Source of the DNA: Lachnospiraceae bacterium
GTDB lineage: Bacteria > Bacillota > Clostridia > Lachnospirales > Lachnospiraceae
Direction: 5' to 3'
Length of the DNA: 64,000 nucleotides
Assembly: GCA_015057405.1 (NCBI GenBank)
Contig: SVEK01000002.1
Coordinates: 84,066 to 148,065 of the forward strand
The position numbers were made by a program, and so were the translations under genes. Numbering within the stretch: the first letter of the stretch is position 1; every line of letters begins with the position of its first letter. Positions 1 to 10,374 of this stretch are shown here, piece by piece. The notes under the pieces are model-generated. The model was not told the DNA's origin. It saw only the letters and a list, made by a program, of their open reading frames with translations, and did not search any database.

Positions 1-677
1 TTAATGAATTGGAACAAACGATTGGCTATATATTTACTAAAAAAGAACATATTGAGCTTGCATTAACTCACAGTTCATATGCCAATGAAAAAAAATTGCC
101 TGCTAATTCATATAATGAACGAATCGAATTTTTAGGAGATGCCATACTTGAATTTGTAACAAGCAGCTTTTTGTATACGGAATATCCAACAATGAACGAA
201 GGGGAAATGACTAAACTTCGCGCAAAATTAGTTTGTGAAGAGTCGTTGGCTGCTTCAGCAAGAGAAATCAATCTTGGTAGTTATCTTTTACTTGGAAAAG
301 GTGAGATTACAACCAACGGCAACGAACGTGATTCGATTTTATCAGATGCATTTGAGGCCGTAATCGGAGCCATATATATGGATGGCGGCATAGATAATGC
401 TTCAAAATTTATAAAAAAATATGTTTTAAATGATATTGAACATAAAAAACTGTTTTACGACAGTAAAACAACTTTACAGGAATTAGTACAAGGTCGATTC
501 AAACGGACAGTTACTTATAAAGTAATTGACGAAAATGGACCTCAACATAATAAAATTTTTACGGTTGCGGCGTATATCGGCAATCAAAGAATGGAGACCG
601 GTAAAGGTCCAAGCAAAAAAGCAGCTGCACAGGATGCTGCATATAAAACAATCTTAATGCTGAATCAGGATAATTAG
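1..677 (+). CDS. rnc: Ribonuclease III (5' end cut by window)
   Basis: Double-strand-specific endoribonuclease that processes rRNA precursors and structured mRNAs. The RNase III signature with the acidic pair of IEFLGD is present, the second acidic pair lies in SDAFEAVIGA, and a C-terminal double-stranded RNA-binding domain ends in GPSKKAAAQDAA. A TTG at base 9 could start it, but the same frame is open to the window edge and the upstream codons read Asn-Glu-Leu, as in relatives that start MNELE. The true start is therefore probably outside the window. smc follows after 15 bases, the usual Clostridia order. Confidence 0.95.
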   Translation, partial: NELEQTIGYIFTKKEHIELALTHSSYANEKKLPANSYNERIEFLGDAILEFVTSSFLYTEYPTMNEGEMTKLRAKLVCEESLAASAREINLGSYLLLGKGEITTNGNERDSILSDAFEAVIGAIYMDGGIDNASKFIKKYVLNDIEHKKLFYDSKTTLQELVQGRFKRTVTYKVIDENGPQHNKIFTVAAYIGNQRMETGKGPSKKAAAQDAAYKTILMLNQDN

Positions 678-692
678 CATCAGGGGGAAAAA

Positions 693-3600
693 ATGTATCT
701 TAAAAGTATAGAAGTTCATGGTTTCAAATCATTTGCACATAAATTAATATTTGATTTCAAAAGCGGTATAACAGGAATTGTTGGTCCTAACGGAAGCGGT
801 AAAAGTAATGTGGCCGATGCTGTTAGGTGGGTTCTTGGCGAACAAAGTGCGAAACAGCTTCGCGGAAGCAAAATGGAAGATGTTATATTTTCCGGAACAG
901 AAACAAGAAAACCGCTTGGATTTGCTTATGTTGCAATTACGTTCGACAATTCGGATCACGCACTTCCTTTAGATTTTGATGAAGTTACAGTCGCAAGACG
1001 TGTATATCGTTCAGGTGAAAGCGAATATCTTATTAATGGTGCCGCTTGTCTCTTAAAAGATGTTAAAGAAATGTTTTTTGACACCGGTATCGGTAAAGAA
1101 GGATATTCTATTATCGGTCAGGGACAGATTGATAAAATCTTGAATGGTAAACCTGATGACAGAAGAGAATTATTTGATGAAGCTGCCGGAATTGTTAAAT
1201 ATAAAAGACGTAAGGCTGCAACTGTTAAAAATCTTGAAGCAGAACGACAGAATCTTCTTAGAGTTAATGATATTCTAAATGAACTTGAATTACGTGTTAC
1301 ACCATTGCAAAAGCAATCTGAAAAAGCTAAAAGATTTCTTGCATTACACGAAGAATTAAAAAACAAGGATATACAAATGTTTATCCTTGATTATGAACGT
1401 CTTGAAAGCGAAATCAAAGCAATGGAAGAAAAATATACCATTGCTGAAAAAGACCTTGAAAAAGCTCAGGAACAGTATACTGAAAGTCGGGCAAAACTTG
1501 ATGAGATGGAACAAAATTTACAATCTTATCAGGAAGAATTAGAAACAAAAAAAACAACGGTCAATAATAATAGGCTTAAAGTTGGACAATTAGAGGGCGA
1601 AATCAGATTATATGAGCAACAGATAGAAGCTGCTAAGCAAAACGAAGAACAATTAACCCTTCGCTTAGAACAGCTTAATTCACAATTAGAAGAAGTAAAA
1701 ATCGAATACAAAGATTTGATTGCCCAAAAAGAAGAAATCAGCAGATTAGTTTCCGATTGTCAAGCTGAAAAACAAACAGCAGAAGAAGAAATTAATGCTA
1801 TTTTTTCTGAAATTAATGAAATTGAAAATGAAATTGACAGATGCAATGAAACAATAATTAAAACTATGAATGCTGCATCTGATATTAAAGCTGAACAAAA
1901 AAAATACGAAACAATGTTAGAGCAGATTGCAATAAAAAAAGCAGAAATGAATCAAAATCTGTTTAGATTAAGAACTGATGTTGCAAAGGCTCAGGAAGAA
2001 ATTACTGCAAGCAAAAATCTTGTTGATGAATTAACAGAACAAATTGATAAAACCAATGAAGAATTAAAAAAATTAAGATTTGCACAGAATGAAAACAACA
2101 GAAAAAAGACACTGGCAGAAAACGAATATCAGGAAAATCAAAAAACATTTCATGCATGCAACTCACAGATTACTACCCTTAAAAATATATCTGAACGATA
2201 TGAAGGGTATGGTCAAAGTATAAAAAAAGTAATGGAACAAAAGAGCAAATATAGTGGAATAATCGGTGTTGTTGCTGATATTATTTCTGTTGAAAAACGT
2301 TATGAAACAGCAGTTGAGACCTGTCTTGGCGGTAATATCCAAAATATTGTAACTGACAACGAATATACTGCAAAAAAAATGGTTGAATACTTAAAGGATA
2401 ACCGTCTCGGACGTGCAACATTTTTACCTTTATCATCAATAACAGCTGACGCTGAATATGACAAATCATTAGATGATGAAAAAGGTGTATTCGGACCGGT
2501 TTCAAATTATGTAGATACAAAGGATGAGTATCGTGAAGTCATAAAATACCTTATGGGTAGATTTATTCTTGTTGACAATATTGATAATGCACTTGCACTT
2601 GCAAAGAAATACAAACATACGTTAAGAATAGTTACTTTGGATGGTGAATTTCTTAATGTTGGAGGTTCTATTTCCGGTGGTGCATTTAAGAATAAGAGTA
2701 ATCTGCTCGGAAGAAAACGTGAAATAGAAGAGCTTGAAGAAAAACTTGAAGCTATACGTCAAAAATCAATTGCATTAAAAGAAGAAATTGATTCTTACAA
2801 TGAAGAAAACAAAAAACTGCAGAATAATATTGATGAGTTAGATAATTCTGTCAGAGAGCTTTCTTTGGAACTTAACACCAGACAGATTAAATACAGTCAG
2901 GCAAAAGAGAATGCAGATAACAGGCAGCGTGCATATGACGATGCAACTCATGAAGGTACTGCAATTGATAGTGATAAAATCAAATTAACAAAGCAACTTG
3001 AGGCTATTATACAAAAAGAAAATGACAACAACACAATTAATGAACAGTGTCATGCAAAAGTTGCCGAATTAACAGAATTACTTGAATCAAAAAAACAACT
3101 TAGAAGTAAGTTGCATGATACAATTAATCAAATTAGTTTAAACCTTATTGCACACACACAGACAGAAGGATTTGTGGAAGAAAAACTTGAGCGCAACATA
3201 AGCTCAACTAATCAAATTTTAGATGAAATCAAATCAATAACAAAAGGAAAAGAAACAACTTCTGAAAACATTGGAACTAAACACGAACAAATTGATGCTA
3301 TCCACAAGGCAATTAAAGGATTAAACCAGCAAACCATTGTTTTAACTGAGGAAATAACCTCAACCAACGAAAAAATCAATAATCTTCAAATCGAGCAAAA
3401 AAATGCAGTTTCTTTACGAGAAAAACTTGCAGATACACGTAACGAGCTTGAAAAAGAACAGATACGATTGCAAAATCAAAACGAAAAACTTGAAGCTGCA
3501 TTTGCTTCACTTAATCAGTACATGTGGAACGAATATGAACTCACATACAGAAGTGCACTCGAGTACAAATCTGATGATATTCCTTCGTATGCTTCCTTAA

Positions 3601-4262
3601 AAGCAGATACAAAGGAACTAAAACAACAGATACGTGCATTAGGAGATGTCAATGTAAATTCAATTGAAGAGTACATAGAAGTATCCGAAAGATATAACTC
3701 AATGAAGGCTCAGCATGATGATATTATTGAATCTGAAAAGAGACTGGAAGTATTTATAAGTGAGCTTGAAGATAAAATGCGAACTCAGTTTGTTGAAAAA
3801 TTTGAGTTAATCAAACAACAATACAACATCGTATTCAGAGAACTTTTTGGTGGCGGAAAAGGAACACTTGAACTTGTTGAAGGCGAAGACATTCTTGATG
3901 CAGGAATTAATATAATTGCACAACCACCGGGTAAAACACTTAAAAGTATGACTATGCTTTCAGGTGGAGAAAAAGCATTATCTGCAATTGCAATATTATT
4001 CGCAATACAAAATCTCAAACCTTCACCATTTTGTCTTCTTGATGAGATTGAAGCCGCACTGGATGATTCAAATGTAAAGAGATTTGCAAAATATCTTAAC
4101 AGACTTAAAGAAAAGACACAGTACATCGTAATAACCCATAGACAGGGAACGATGGCTGCTGCTGATACATTATATGGTATTACAATGCAGGAAAAAGGTG
4201 TATCAACACTTGTTTCTGTTGACTTAGTAGAACAACAACTTATGAAGGATGTGAAAAAATAA
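693..4262 (+). CDS. smc: Chromosome partition protein SMC
   Basis: ATPase that, with ScpA and ScpB (encoded at 33504-34893), forms the bacterial condensin. 1189 residues, the usual length. Walker A GPNGSGKS lies at residues 31-38 and the C-terminal head carries LSGGEKAL near 1089 and the Walker B CLLDEIEAALD near 1114. Two long, Lys/Glu-rich coiled-coil arms flank a hinge at roughly residues 515-640. The ribosome site AGGGGGA precedes ATG 693. The stop overlaps the ftsY start by one base (TAATG), so the two are translationally coupled. Confidence 0.98.
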   Translation: MYLKSIEVHGFKSFAHKLIFDFKSGITGIVGPNGSGKSNVADAVRWVLGEQSAKQLRGSKMEDVIFSGTETRKPLGFAYVAITFDNSDHALPLDFDEVTVARRVYRSGESEYLINGAACLLKDVKEMFFDTGIGKEGYSIIGQGQIDKILNGKPDDRRELFDEAAGIVKYKRRKAATVKNLEAERQNLLRVNDILNELELRVTPLQKQSEKAKRFLALHEELKNKDIQMFILDYERLESEIKAMEEKYTIAEKDLEKAQEQYTESRAKLDEMEQNLQSYQEELETKKTTVNNNRLKVGQLEGEIRLYEQQIEAAKQNEEQLTLRLEQLNSQLEEVKIEYKDLIAQKEEISRLVSDCQAEKQTAEEEINAIFSEINEIENEIDRCNETIIKTMNAASDIKAEQKKYETMLEQIAIKKAEMNQNLFRLRTDVAKAQEEITASKNLVDELTEQIDKTNEELKKLRFAQNENNRKKTLAENEYQENQKTFHACNSQITTLKNISERYEGYGQSIKKVMEQKSKYSGIIGVVADIISVEKRYETAVETCLGGNIQNIVTDNEYTAKKMVEYLKDNRLGRATFLPLSSITADAEYDKSLDDEKGVFGPVSNYVDTKDEYREVIKYLMGRFILVDNIDNALALAKKYKHTLRIVTLDGEFLNVGGSISGGAFKNKSNLLGRKREIEELEEKLEAIRQKSIALKEEIDSYNEENKKLQNNIDELDNSVRELSLELNTRQIKYSQAKENADNRQRAYDDATHEGTAIDSDKIKLTKQLEAIIQKENDNNTINEQCHAKVAELTELLESKKQLRSKLHDTINQISLNLIAHTQTEGFVEEKLERNISSTNQILDEIKSITKGKETTSENIGTKHEQIDAIHKAIKGLNQQTIVLTEEITSTNEKINNLQIEQKNAVSLREKLADTRNELEKEQIRLQNQNEKLEAAFASLNQYMWNEYELTYRSALEYKSDDIPSYASLKADTKELKQQIRALGDVNVNSIEEYIEVSERYNSMKAQHDDIIESEKRLEVFISELEDKMRTQFVEKFELIKQQYNIVFRELFGGGKGTLELVEGEDILDAGINIIAQPPGKTLKSMTMLSGGEKALSAIAILFAIQNLKPSPFCLLDEIEAALDDSNVKRFAKYLNRLKEKTQYIVITHRQGTMAAADTLYGITMQEKGVSTLVSVDLVEQQLMKDVKK

Positions 4263-5191
4263 TGGCAGGATTATTTCAAAGACTTAAAAACGGACTTACA
4301 AAAACAAGAGATAACCTTGTAAAAGGTATTGATTCATTATTTCAGGGTTTTTCCGAGATTGATGATGATTTTTACGAAGAACTCGAAGAGATACTTATTA
4401 TGGCTGATCTCGGTATGAATGTAACAACTGATATTATCGATAATCTTAAGAAAAAGGTTAAAGATGAAAAAATCAAAGAAGCTGCTGCATGCAAACAACT
4501 TTTGATAGATACAATCAAAAATCAGATGCAGGTTAATGAAGACGCTTACCAATTTGAAAATCAAAAATCAGTTATATTAATGATTGGTGTAAACGGAGTC
4601 GGAAAGACAACAACAGTAGGAAAACTTGCAGGGCAATATAAAAATTCCGGTAAGAAAGTTATGGTCGCAGCCGCTGATACATTTCGTGCTGCCGCCATTG
4701 AACAGTTGACCGAATGGGCAAATCGTGCTAATGTTGATATTATTGCCGGACAAGAGAATTCAGATCCTGCAGCTGTTGTATATGATGCAGTAAATGCTGC
4801 CAAGGCTCGTAATGTCGATATTTTATTATGTGACACCGCCGGAAGACTACATAATAAAAAGAATCTTATGGAAGAACTGCGTAAAATCAGACGCATAATT
4901 GACAAAGAGTATCCGGAGGCACTTGTAGAAACTCTTATTGTACTTGATGGTACTACAGGTCAGAACGCACTTGTTCAGGCAAAACAGTTTAATGAAGTTG
5001 CCGATATATCAGGTATTGTATTAACTAAACTTGACGGTACTGCAAAAGGCGGAATTGCCATTGCAATACAGGCAGAGATGGATGTGCCTGTTAAATATAT
5101 CGGAATAGGCGAAAAAATTGATGATTTACAAAAATTTGATCCTGATGAATTTGTAAATGCTTTATTTGAAGGAGGACCACAAGGTGAATGA
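4262..5191 (+). CDS. ftsY: Signal recognition particle receptor FtsY
   Basis: SRP-receptor GTPase that docks ribosome-nascent-chain complexes at the membrane translocon. 309 residues: an N-terminal helical N domain, then the NG GTPase with P-loop GVNGVGKTTT near residue 108, DTAGR near 191 and TKLDGTAKGG near 255. The long acidic A domain of Escherichia coli is absent, as usual in Gram-positives. The start overlaps the smc stop by one base, and its own end overlaps the hisZ start by eight bases, tying the histidine genes to this transcript. Confidence 0.97.
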   Translation: MAGLFQRLKNGLTKTRDNLVKGIDSLFQGFSEIDDDFYEELEEILIMADLGMNVTTDIIDNLKKKVKDEKIKEAAACKQLLIDTIKNQMQVNEDAYQFENQKSVILMIGVNGVGKTTTVGKLAGQYKNSGKKVMVAAADTFRAAAIEQLTEWANRANVDIIAGQENSDPAAVVYDAVNAAKARNVDILLCDTAGRLHNKKNLMEELRKIRRIIDKEYPEALVETLIVLDGTTGQNALVQAKQFNEVADISGIVLTKLDGTAKGGIAIAIQAEMDVPVKYIGIGEKIDDLQKFDPDEFVNALFEGGPQGE

Positions 5192-6473
5192 GAAGTTTTA
5201 TCATCCGGAATTACTACAGACCCCGGAAGGAGTAAGAGACATTTATGGTGATGAATATGCCATGAAACAAAGCTTATTATCAACAATAAATGATGTAATA
5301 AAGAGTTATGGCTACCATAATATTCAGACTCCGTCATTCGAATTCTTTGATATATTCAATAAAGAGAGAGGTACTGTAGCTCCTAATGAAATGTACAAGT
5401 TTTTTGACAGAAACAATAACACCCTTGTACTAAGACCGGATATTACTCCATCTATTGCACGTAGTGTTGCAAAATATTATGAACACGAGGAGTTTCAGGT
5501 CAGACTTAGTTATACAGGCAATACATTTATCAATAACAACAGTTATCAGGGTAAACTAAAAGAAGTAACTCAGGCAGGTGCCGAACTTATTAATGATGAC
5601 ACATCAGATGCCGATGCTGAGATGATAGCAATGACAGTTGAAGCATTATTAAAAGCCGGACTTGGAGAATTTCAAATTGATGTTGGGCATGCCGAGTTCT
5701 TTAACGGTCTTGCTGAAGCAGCTAATCTTAATCCTATACAAATTAAAGAGATTAAAATACTTCTTGATAACAAAAATGAATTTGCGATAGAACAGTATAT
5801 TGCCGACATTGACATTCCGGAAGAAATCAGTAAGATGATTATTAAGCTTCCTGAGATGTTTGGTAATATTGAACATATTAATTATGCCCTTGAGCATGTT
5901 ACTAACAAGAGAGCACTTGCAGCACTTGACAGACTTAGCAAACTGTATACCATAATTGATGGCTATGGTTTTACTGATTATGTTAATGTTGACTTGGGAA
6001 TGGTTAGTAAATTTGACTATTATACAGGAATAGTATTTAGAGCATACACATATGGAACAGGTGAGCCTGTTGCTACGGGCGGTCGTTATGATAAACTTTT
6101 GTCCCAGTTTGGTAAAGATGGTTCAGCAATCGGAGTAGCTATTGGAATCGACCAGCTTATGCTTGCTATGCAACGTCAAAAAATTGATATTAATTATGAC
6201 AATAGTGTTATTATGGTATTGTATATGCCGGACATACGGAAAACAGCTATAAATGTTGCTGCCAAACTCAGAGATAACGGGTGTGCAATCCAGATGATGC
6301 GAAAGAGTTCAAGAAACGATTTAAGTAAGTATATAGAATATGCCAAACGTTCAAATGTATCAGAAATATACTTTATTGAAGGTGACACAAATATTTATAA
6401 GATTAATATATCATCTGACAATTCAACAATCGTAGGTGCAGACGATATTCTTAAAAGGAGTATAGATAAATGA
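5184..6473 (+). CDS. hisZ: ATP phosphoribosyltransferase regulatory subunit HisZ
   Basis: Histidyl-tRNA-synthetase paralogue that activates short-form HisG and confers histidine feedback control. The class II synthetase core is visible: [10 protein letters not shown] near the N-terminus, motif-2-like [10 protein letters not shown] near residue 83 and GGRYDKLL near 299. About 429 residues. GTG 5184 is chosen because GAAGGAGG at 5168-5175 sits eight bases before it and the protein then begins VNEKFYHPE; a start at 5157 would lie ahead of that ribosome site. It overlaps the end of ftsY by eight bases and hisG by four. HisZ rather than HisS is supported by the adjacent short hisG. Confidence 0.93.
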   Translation: MNEKFYHPELLQTPEGVRDIYGDEYAMKQSLLSTINDVIKSYGYHNIQTPSFEFFDIFNKERGTVAPNEMYKFFDRNNNTLVLRPDITPSIARSVAKYYEHEEFQVRLSYTGNTFINNNSYQGKLKEVTQAGAELINDDTSDADAEMIAMTVEALLKAGLGEFQIDVGHAEFFNGLAEAANLNPIQIKEIKILLDNKNEFAIEQYIADIDIPEEISKMIIKLPEMFGNIEHINYALEHVTNKRALAALDRLSKLYTIIDGYGFTDYVNVDLGMVSKFDYYTGIVFRAYTYGTGEPVATGGRYDKLLSQFGKDGSAIGVAIGIDQLMLAMQRQKIDINYDNSVIMVLYMPDIRKTAINVAAKLRDNGCAIQMMRKSSRNDLSKYIEYAKRSNVSEIYFIEGDTNIYKINISSDNSTIVGADDILKRSIDK

Positions 6474-7105
6474 GATATATTACATTTGCCCTTGCAAAAG
6501 GACGACTTGCTAAGAAAACGATGGCTTTATTAGAACAAATCGGTATCTTTTGTGAAGAAATGAAAGATGAAAAAACCAGAAAATTGATTTTTGTTAATGA
6601 AGAACTTGGACTTAAATTCTTCCTTGCAAAAGCATCAGATGTTCCGACTTACGTAGAATACGGAGCTGCTGATATCGGTGTTGTAGGAAAAGATACGATA
6701 CTTGAAGAAGGCAGACAGTTCTACGAGGTGATGGATCTTGGTTTTGGAAAATGCAGAATGTGTGTATGCGGTCCCGAATCAGCAAAAGAACTTCTAAAAC
6801 GCAATGAATTAATTCGTGTAGGAAGCAAATATCCGGGAATTGCTAAAGATTATTTTTATCATAAAAAGCATCAGACAGTAGAAATTATTAAGCTCAACGG
6901 TTCGGTAGAACTTGCCCCTATCGTTGGCTTATCAGAAGTTATCGTTGATATTGTTGAAACCGGTTCAACACTTCGAGAAAACGGATTACAGGTTTTAGAA
7001 GAAATATGTGAATGTTCAGCCAGAATGGTTGTTAATGAAGTAAGCATGAAAATGGAACAGGAACGTATTATGAATATTATTAATCAGCTTAAGGAAGTGA
7101 TATAA
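6470..7105 (+). CDS. hisG: ATP phosphoribosyltransferase, short form
   Basis: First committed step of histidine synthesis: ATP plus PRPP gives phosphoribosyl-ATP. At 211 residues it is the short form that lacks the C-terminal regulatory domain and depends on HisZ, encoded immediately upstream. Visible landmarks are the N-terminal ALAKGRL, the [12 protein letters not shown] segment and the PRPP-binding loop [12 protein letters not shown] near residues 160-171. The ATG overlaps the hisZ stop (ATGA) and the stop overlaps the hisD start (TAATG), so hisZ, hisG and hisD are translationally coupled. Confidence 0.96.
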   Translation: MRYITFALAKGRLAKKTMALLEQIGIFCEEMKDEKTRKLIFVNEELGLKFFLAKASDVPTYVEYGAADIGVVGKDTILEEGRQFYEVMDLGFGKCRMCVCGPESAKELLKRNELIRVGSKYPGIAKDYFYHKKHQTVEIIKLNGSVELAPIVGLSEVIVDIVETGSTLRENGLQVLEEICECSARMVVNEVSMKMEQERIMNIINQLKEVI

Positions 7106-8391
7106 TGAAAATTATTAAACTTAACAACGAAACCCGCAAAGAGATACTTAACACATTAGCAACCAGAAGTCATACAGATAATGATGAATACACTAAGATT
7201 GTTAATGATATTGTAGAAAATGTAAGACTTAACGGAGACAAAGCTGTATTTGAATATACGAATAAATTTGATAAAGCAGATATTAACGAAAATAATTTTA
7301 TAGTAACAGAAGAGGAAATTAAAGAAGCTTACAGCTTAGTTTCTGACAGACTTATAAGTATAATAAGAAATTCCATTGCTAACATAAAAGCATTTCATGA
7401 ATGCCAGTTAAGACAGAGTTTTTTCAAAACAGAAGACGGTATTATTCTTGGTCAGAGAGTTCTTCCCCTTGAAACAGTAGGTTTATATGTTCCGGGCGGC
7501 AAAGCAGCATATCCTTCGTCTGTTCTTATGAATGTAGTTCCTGCAAAAGTTGCCGGAGTGAAATGTGTACAGATTGCAACACCTGTTAATAGTGAAGGAA
7601 AAATCAATCCAAATACTTTAGTTGCTGCAAAAGAAGCAGGGGCTGATATAATATATAAAATGGGTGGTGCACAAGCAATAGCTGCATTTGCATACGGAAC
7701 CGACATGGTTAAAAAAGCAGATAAGATTTGTGGCCCTGGTAATATATTTGTCGCACTTGCAAAACGAGCAGTATACGGCAGTGTCAATATTGATTCCATT
7801 GCAGGACCAAGCGAAATTCTTGTTCTTGCAGACGAAACTGCCAATCCAAGATTTGTTGCAGCAGACCTTTTGTCACAGGCTGAACATGATGAAATGGCAT
7901 CGGCAATACTTGTTACAACCAGCGATACTCTTGCTCAAAAAGTAAAAGATGAACTTAATGCTTTTATAGAAAAACTGCCAAGAAAAGATATTATAACATC
8001 ATCAATTAATAATTACTGTTACCTTGTAGTTGCAGATTCAATGGATGACGCAACCAAATTAGTTGATGACATTGCATCAGAGCATCTTGAAATTGTAACT
8101 AAGAATCCTTTTGAAACAATGACAAAAGTACATAACGCAGGAGCAATATTCCTTGGCGAGTATAGCAGCGAACCTCTTGGAGATTATTATGCAGGTCCAA
8201 ACCACGTTTTACCAACTAACGGAACTGCCAGATTTTTCTCCCCACTTAGTGTGGATGACTTTATTAAAAAATCAAGTGTAATATCATATTCAAGAGAAGC
8301 ACTGGAACCTGTTTATCAGGAAATAGTCGATTTTGCAAAAGCAGAAGGACTTACTGCTCATGCAAATTCCATTGCAGTACGCTTTGAATAA
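7105..8391 (+). CDS. hisD: Histidinol dehydrogenase
   Basis: Zinc- and NAD-dependent enzyme that oxidises L-histidinol to L-histidine in two steps. 428 residues, full length. The motif SIAGPSEILVLAD and the nearby SQAEHDE are present, and the catalytic Glu326-His327 pair falls in SEHLEIV, at the same numbers as in the Escherichia coli enzyme. AGPNHVLPT follows. It closes the coupled hisZ-hisG-hisD block; 132 bases with a likely promoter separate it from hisB. Confidence 0.97.
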   Translation: MKIIKLNNETRKEILNTLATRSHTDNDEYTKIVNDIVENVRLNGDKAVFEYTNKFDKADINENNFIVTEEEIKEAYSLVSDRLISIIRNSIANIKAFHECQLRQSFFKTEDGIILGQRVLPLETVGLYVPGGKAAYPSSVLMNVVPAKVAGVKCVQIATPVNSEGKINPNTLVAAKEAGADIIYKMGGAQAIAAFAYGTDMVKKADKICGPGNIFVALAKRAVYGSVNIDSIAGPSEILVLADETANPRFVAADLLSQAEHDEMASAILVTTSDTLAQKVKDELNAFIEKLPRKDIITSSINNYCYLVVADSMDDATKLVDDIASEHLEIVTKNPFETMTKVHNAGAIFLGEYSSEPLGDYYAGPNHVLPTNGTARFFSPLSVDDFIKKSSVISYSREALEPVYQEIVDFAKAEGLTAHANSIAVRFE

Positions 8392-8424
8392 ATTAATCAT
8401 TTACAATGATGTGTAATACCGAAC

Positions 8425-8446
8425 ATCTAAATTTTTATTAGATTTT
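8425..8446 (+). terminator. Weak hairpin after hisD
   Basis: A six-base inverted repeat, ATCTAA and TTAGAT, around a seven-base loop, followed by TTT. The stem is almost all A-T, so as an intrinsic terminator it would be weak or only attenuating. It lies between hisD and the candidate hisB promoter. Confidence 0.25.
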
Positions 8447-8457
8447 GCGTCTAATAG

Positions 8458-8485
8458 TTGCTTGTTTTTTATATTGAAATATAAT
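8458..8485 (+). promoter_or_regulatory. Candidate promoter for hisB-hisIE
   Basis: A consensus -10 box TATAAT at 8480-8485 with TTGCTT at 8458-8463 as -35, 16 bases apart. It sits 38 bases before the hisB start and its ribosome site AGGAGG at 8511-8516. It would let hisB, hisIE and the following genes be transcribed independently of smc-ftsY-hisZGD. Confidence 0.55.
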
Positions 8486-8523
8486 ATACTGTAGTTTGAT
8501 TTGAATAATTAGGAGGTTTATGT

Positions 8524-9111
8524 ATGAGCAGAAGCGCATCTGTTACCAGAAAAACCCGCGAAACTAACATTACTGCTTCTATCAATATCGATGGTTCAGG
8601 TGTATGTGAAGTTTCCACAGGAATAGGTTTTTTTGACCACATGATTAATGGATTTGCAAGACATGGATTGTTTGACATCAAACTTACCGTGGAAGGTGAT
8701 ACCTGGGTTGACGGTCATCATACTGTAGAGGATGCCGGAATTGTTTTAGGACAGGCATTTAATGAGGCATTAGGAACCAAAGAAGGAATTACCCGTTTTG
8801 GTGACTGCACACTTCCAATGGATGATGCACTTGTTCTTGCAGCTGTAGATATTTCAGGTAGACATTATCTGGAATTTGATTTACCGCTTGATTCGCCTGC
8901 AATAGGAGAGTTTGACACACAGCTCGTAAAAGAATTTTTCTATGCATTTGCTGATACTGCCCATATTAATCTTCACATTAAAAAGATCAACGGAGCTAAT
9001 GCACATCATATAGTTGAAGCAGCATTCAAAGCAGTTGCCAGGGCATTATGTCAGGCAGCAAGCATTAATCCAAGAATTAACGGAGTACTTTCTACAAAGG
9101 GTGTACTATAA
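8524..9111 (+). CDS. hisB: Imidazoleglycerol-phosphate dehydratase
   Basis: Dehydrates imidazole glycerol phosphate to imidazole acetol phosphate; Mn-dependent. 195 residues, the monofunctional form without a fused phosphatase domain. The metal-binding histidine motifs are clear: FDHMINGFARHG, DGHHTVEDAGIVLGQA and NAHHIVEAAFKA. AGGAGG lies seven bases before the ATG at 8524. hisIE follows after 15 bases. hisA, hisC, hisF and hisH are not in this window, so the pathway must be completed elsewhere in the genome. Confidence 0.97.
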   Translation: MSRSASVTRKTRETNITASINIDGSGVCEVSTGIGFFDHMINGFARHGLFDIKLTVEGDTWVDGHHTVEDAGIVLGQAFNEALGTKEGITRFGDCTLPMDDALVLAAVDISGRHYLEFDLPLDSPAIGEFDTQLVKEFFYAFADTAHINLHIKKINGANAHHIVEAAFKAVARALCQAASINPRINGVLSTKGVL

Positions 9112-9126
9112 CCGGGGGATGAAATA

Positions 9127-10362
9127 ATGGCATACAAAAAATTAATTCCATTTATAAATACAGAAAGCGAAAGCATCGACAGTGTTATTAATCAGGCTGT
9201 AAAGTATGTTAATATGGGCGCTGACGAATTATTTGTGTTCAGATATTCACCAAGCGAACTTGAGCGTGAAGAGTTTCTTACTTTACTCAAGAAGTTAACA
9301 GATACTGTTGATGTTCCTATAATTGCGGGAATATATCTCAAACGTTTTGAAGATGCAAAAAAAGCTTTTTATACCGGAATATCAAAAATTGCCGTGCAAA
9401 ATAAACTTTTGGACGATTATATTGCATTTAACGAGGCAGTTGAAAGATTCGGTAAAGAAAATGTGTATCTTGAAATGGATGAACGTGAATTTATTTCTGA
9501 TGATTATGACACAGAATACTACATTGTTAAACATTTGTCACTTTCAGAAGATTTTATTAACAAAGCCAATAATGAAAATTACCATCTGCTTCTTAGAGAC
9601 AGCTTAAGAAAAAACAAACTCGAAACATTATATTCAATTGACAGAGTCGAAGCTGTATCAACAAATTCCCTATACGACAAGAATCTTATGCTTGTAAAAA
9701 AAGAACTTGTTGATAACGGAATTGATATGAACATTTTTTCAAGTTCATTATCATTTAAAGATTTAAAAACAGATGCAAACGGATTGGTTCCTGTAATTGT
9801 ACAAGATTATAAAACAGAAAAAGTTCTTATGCTTGCATATATGAATGAAGAATCCTTTAATTCAACACTTGAAACCGGAATGATGACTTATTACAGTCGC
9901 AGCAGACAGGAAATATGGTGCAAAGGATTAACTTCAGGTCATTTCCAATATGTAAAAAAACTGTTAATTGATTGCGATAATGATACAATACTTGCAAAAG
10001 TCAGACAAGTTGGAGCTGCGTGTCACACAGGCAATTTAAGTTGTTTTTACAGAGAACTTGCATCAAAAGATTATGATGACACTAATCCATATAAAGTGTT
10101 TGATGATGTATACAATGTAATTATGGATAGAAAAGCTAATCCAAAGGAAGGGTCTTATACTAATTACCTTTTTGAACAGGGAATTGATAAGATTCTTAAA
10201 AAATGTGGTGAAGAAGCTACAGAAATGATTATAGCAGCTAAGAATCCGAATGCTGAAGAATTAAAATATGAAATATCCGATTTCTTATATCATCTTATGG
10301 TTTTAATGGCAGAATGTGATCTTACATGGGATGATATAACGAAAGAACTGGCCAATAGATAA
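9127..10362 (+). CDS. hisIE: HisIE with an N-terminal HisA/HisF-like domain
   Basis: Bifunctional phosphoribosyl-AMP cyclohydrolase and phosphoribosyl-ATP pyrophosphohydrolase, steps two and three of histidine synthesis. The HisI part (residues about 220-320) has YMNEESF, the DCDND acidic cluster and [13 protein letters not shown] with the metal-binding cysteines. The HisE part (about 323-411) has [16 protein letters not shown]. At 411 residues it is about twice the usual HisIE. The first 205 residues resemble HisF/HisA in their GADEL strand and in the [16 protein letters not shown] stretch, but the phosphate-binding glycines and the catalytic aspartates appear lost, suggesting a non-catalytic barrel. 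The HisI and HisE calls are firm; the N-domain call is an alignment by eye. Confidence 0.93.
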   Translation: MAYKKLIPFINTESESIDSVINQAVKYVNMGADELFVFRYSPSELEREEFLTLLKKLTDTVDVPIIAGIYLKRFEDAKKAFYTGISKIAVQNKLLDDYIAFNEAVERFGKENVYLEMDEREFISDDYDTEYYIVKHLSLSEDFINKANNENYHLLLRDSLRKNKLETLYSIDRVEAVSTNSLYDKNLMLVKKELVDNGIDMNIFSSSLSFKDLKTDANGLVPVIVQDYKTEKVLMLAYMNEESFNSTLETGMMTYYSRSRQEIWCKGLTSGHFQYVKKLLIDCDNDTILAKVRQVGAACHTGNLSCFYRELASKDYDDTNPYKVFDDVYNVIMDRKANPKEGSYTNYLFEQGIDKILKKCGEEATEMIIAAKNPNAEELKYEISDFLYHLMVLMAECDLTWDDITKELANR

Positions 10363-10374
10363 GGAGGAACAAAA

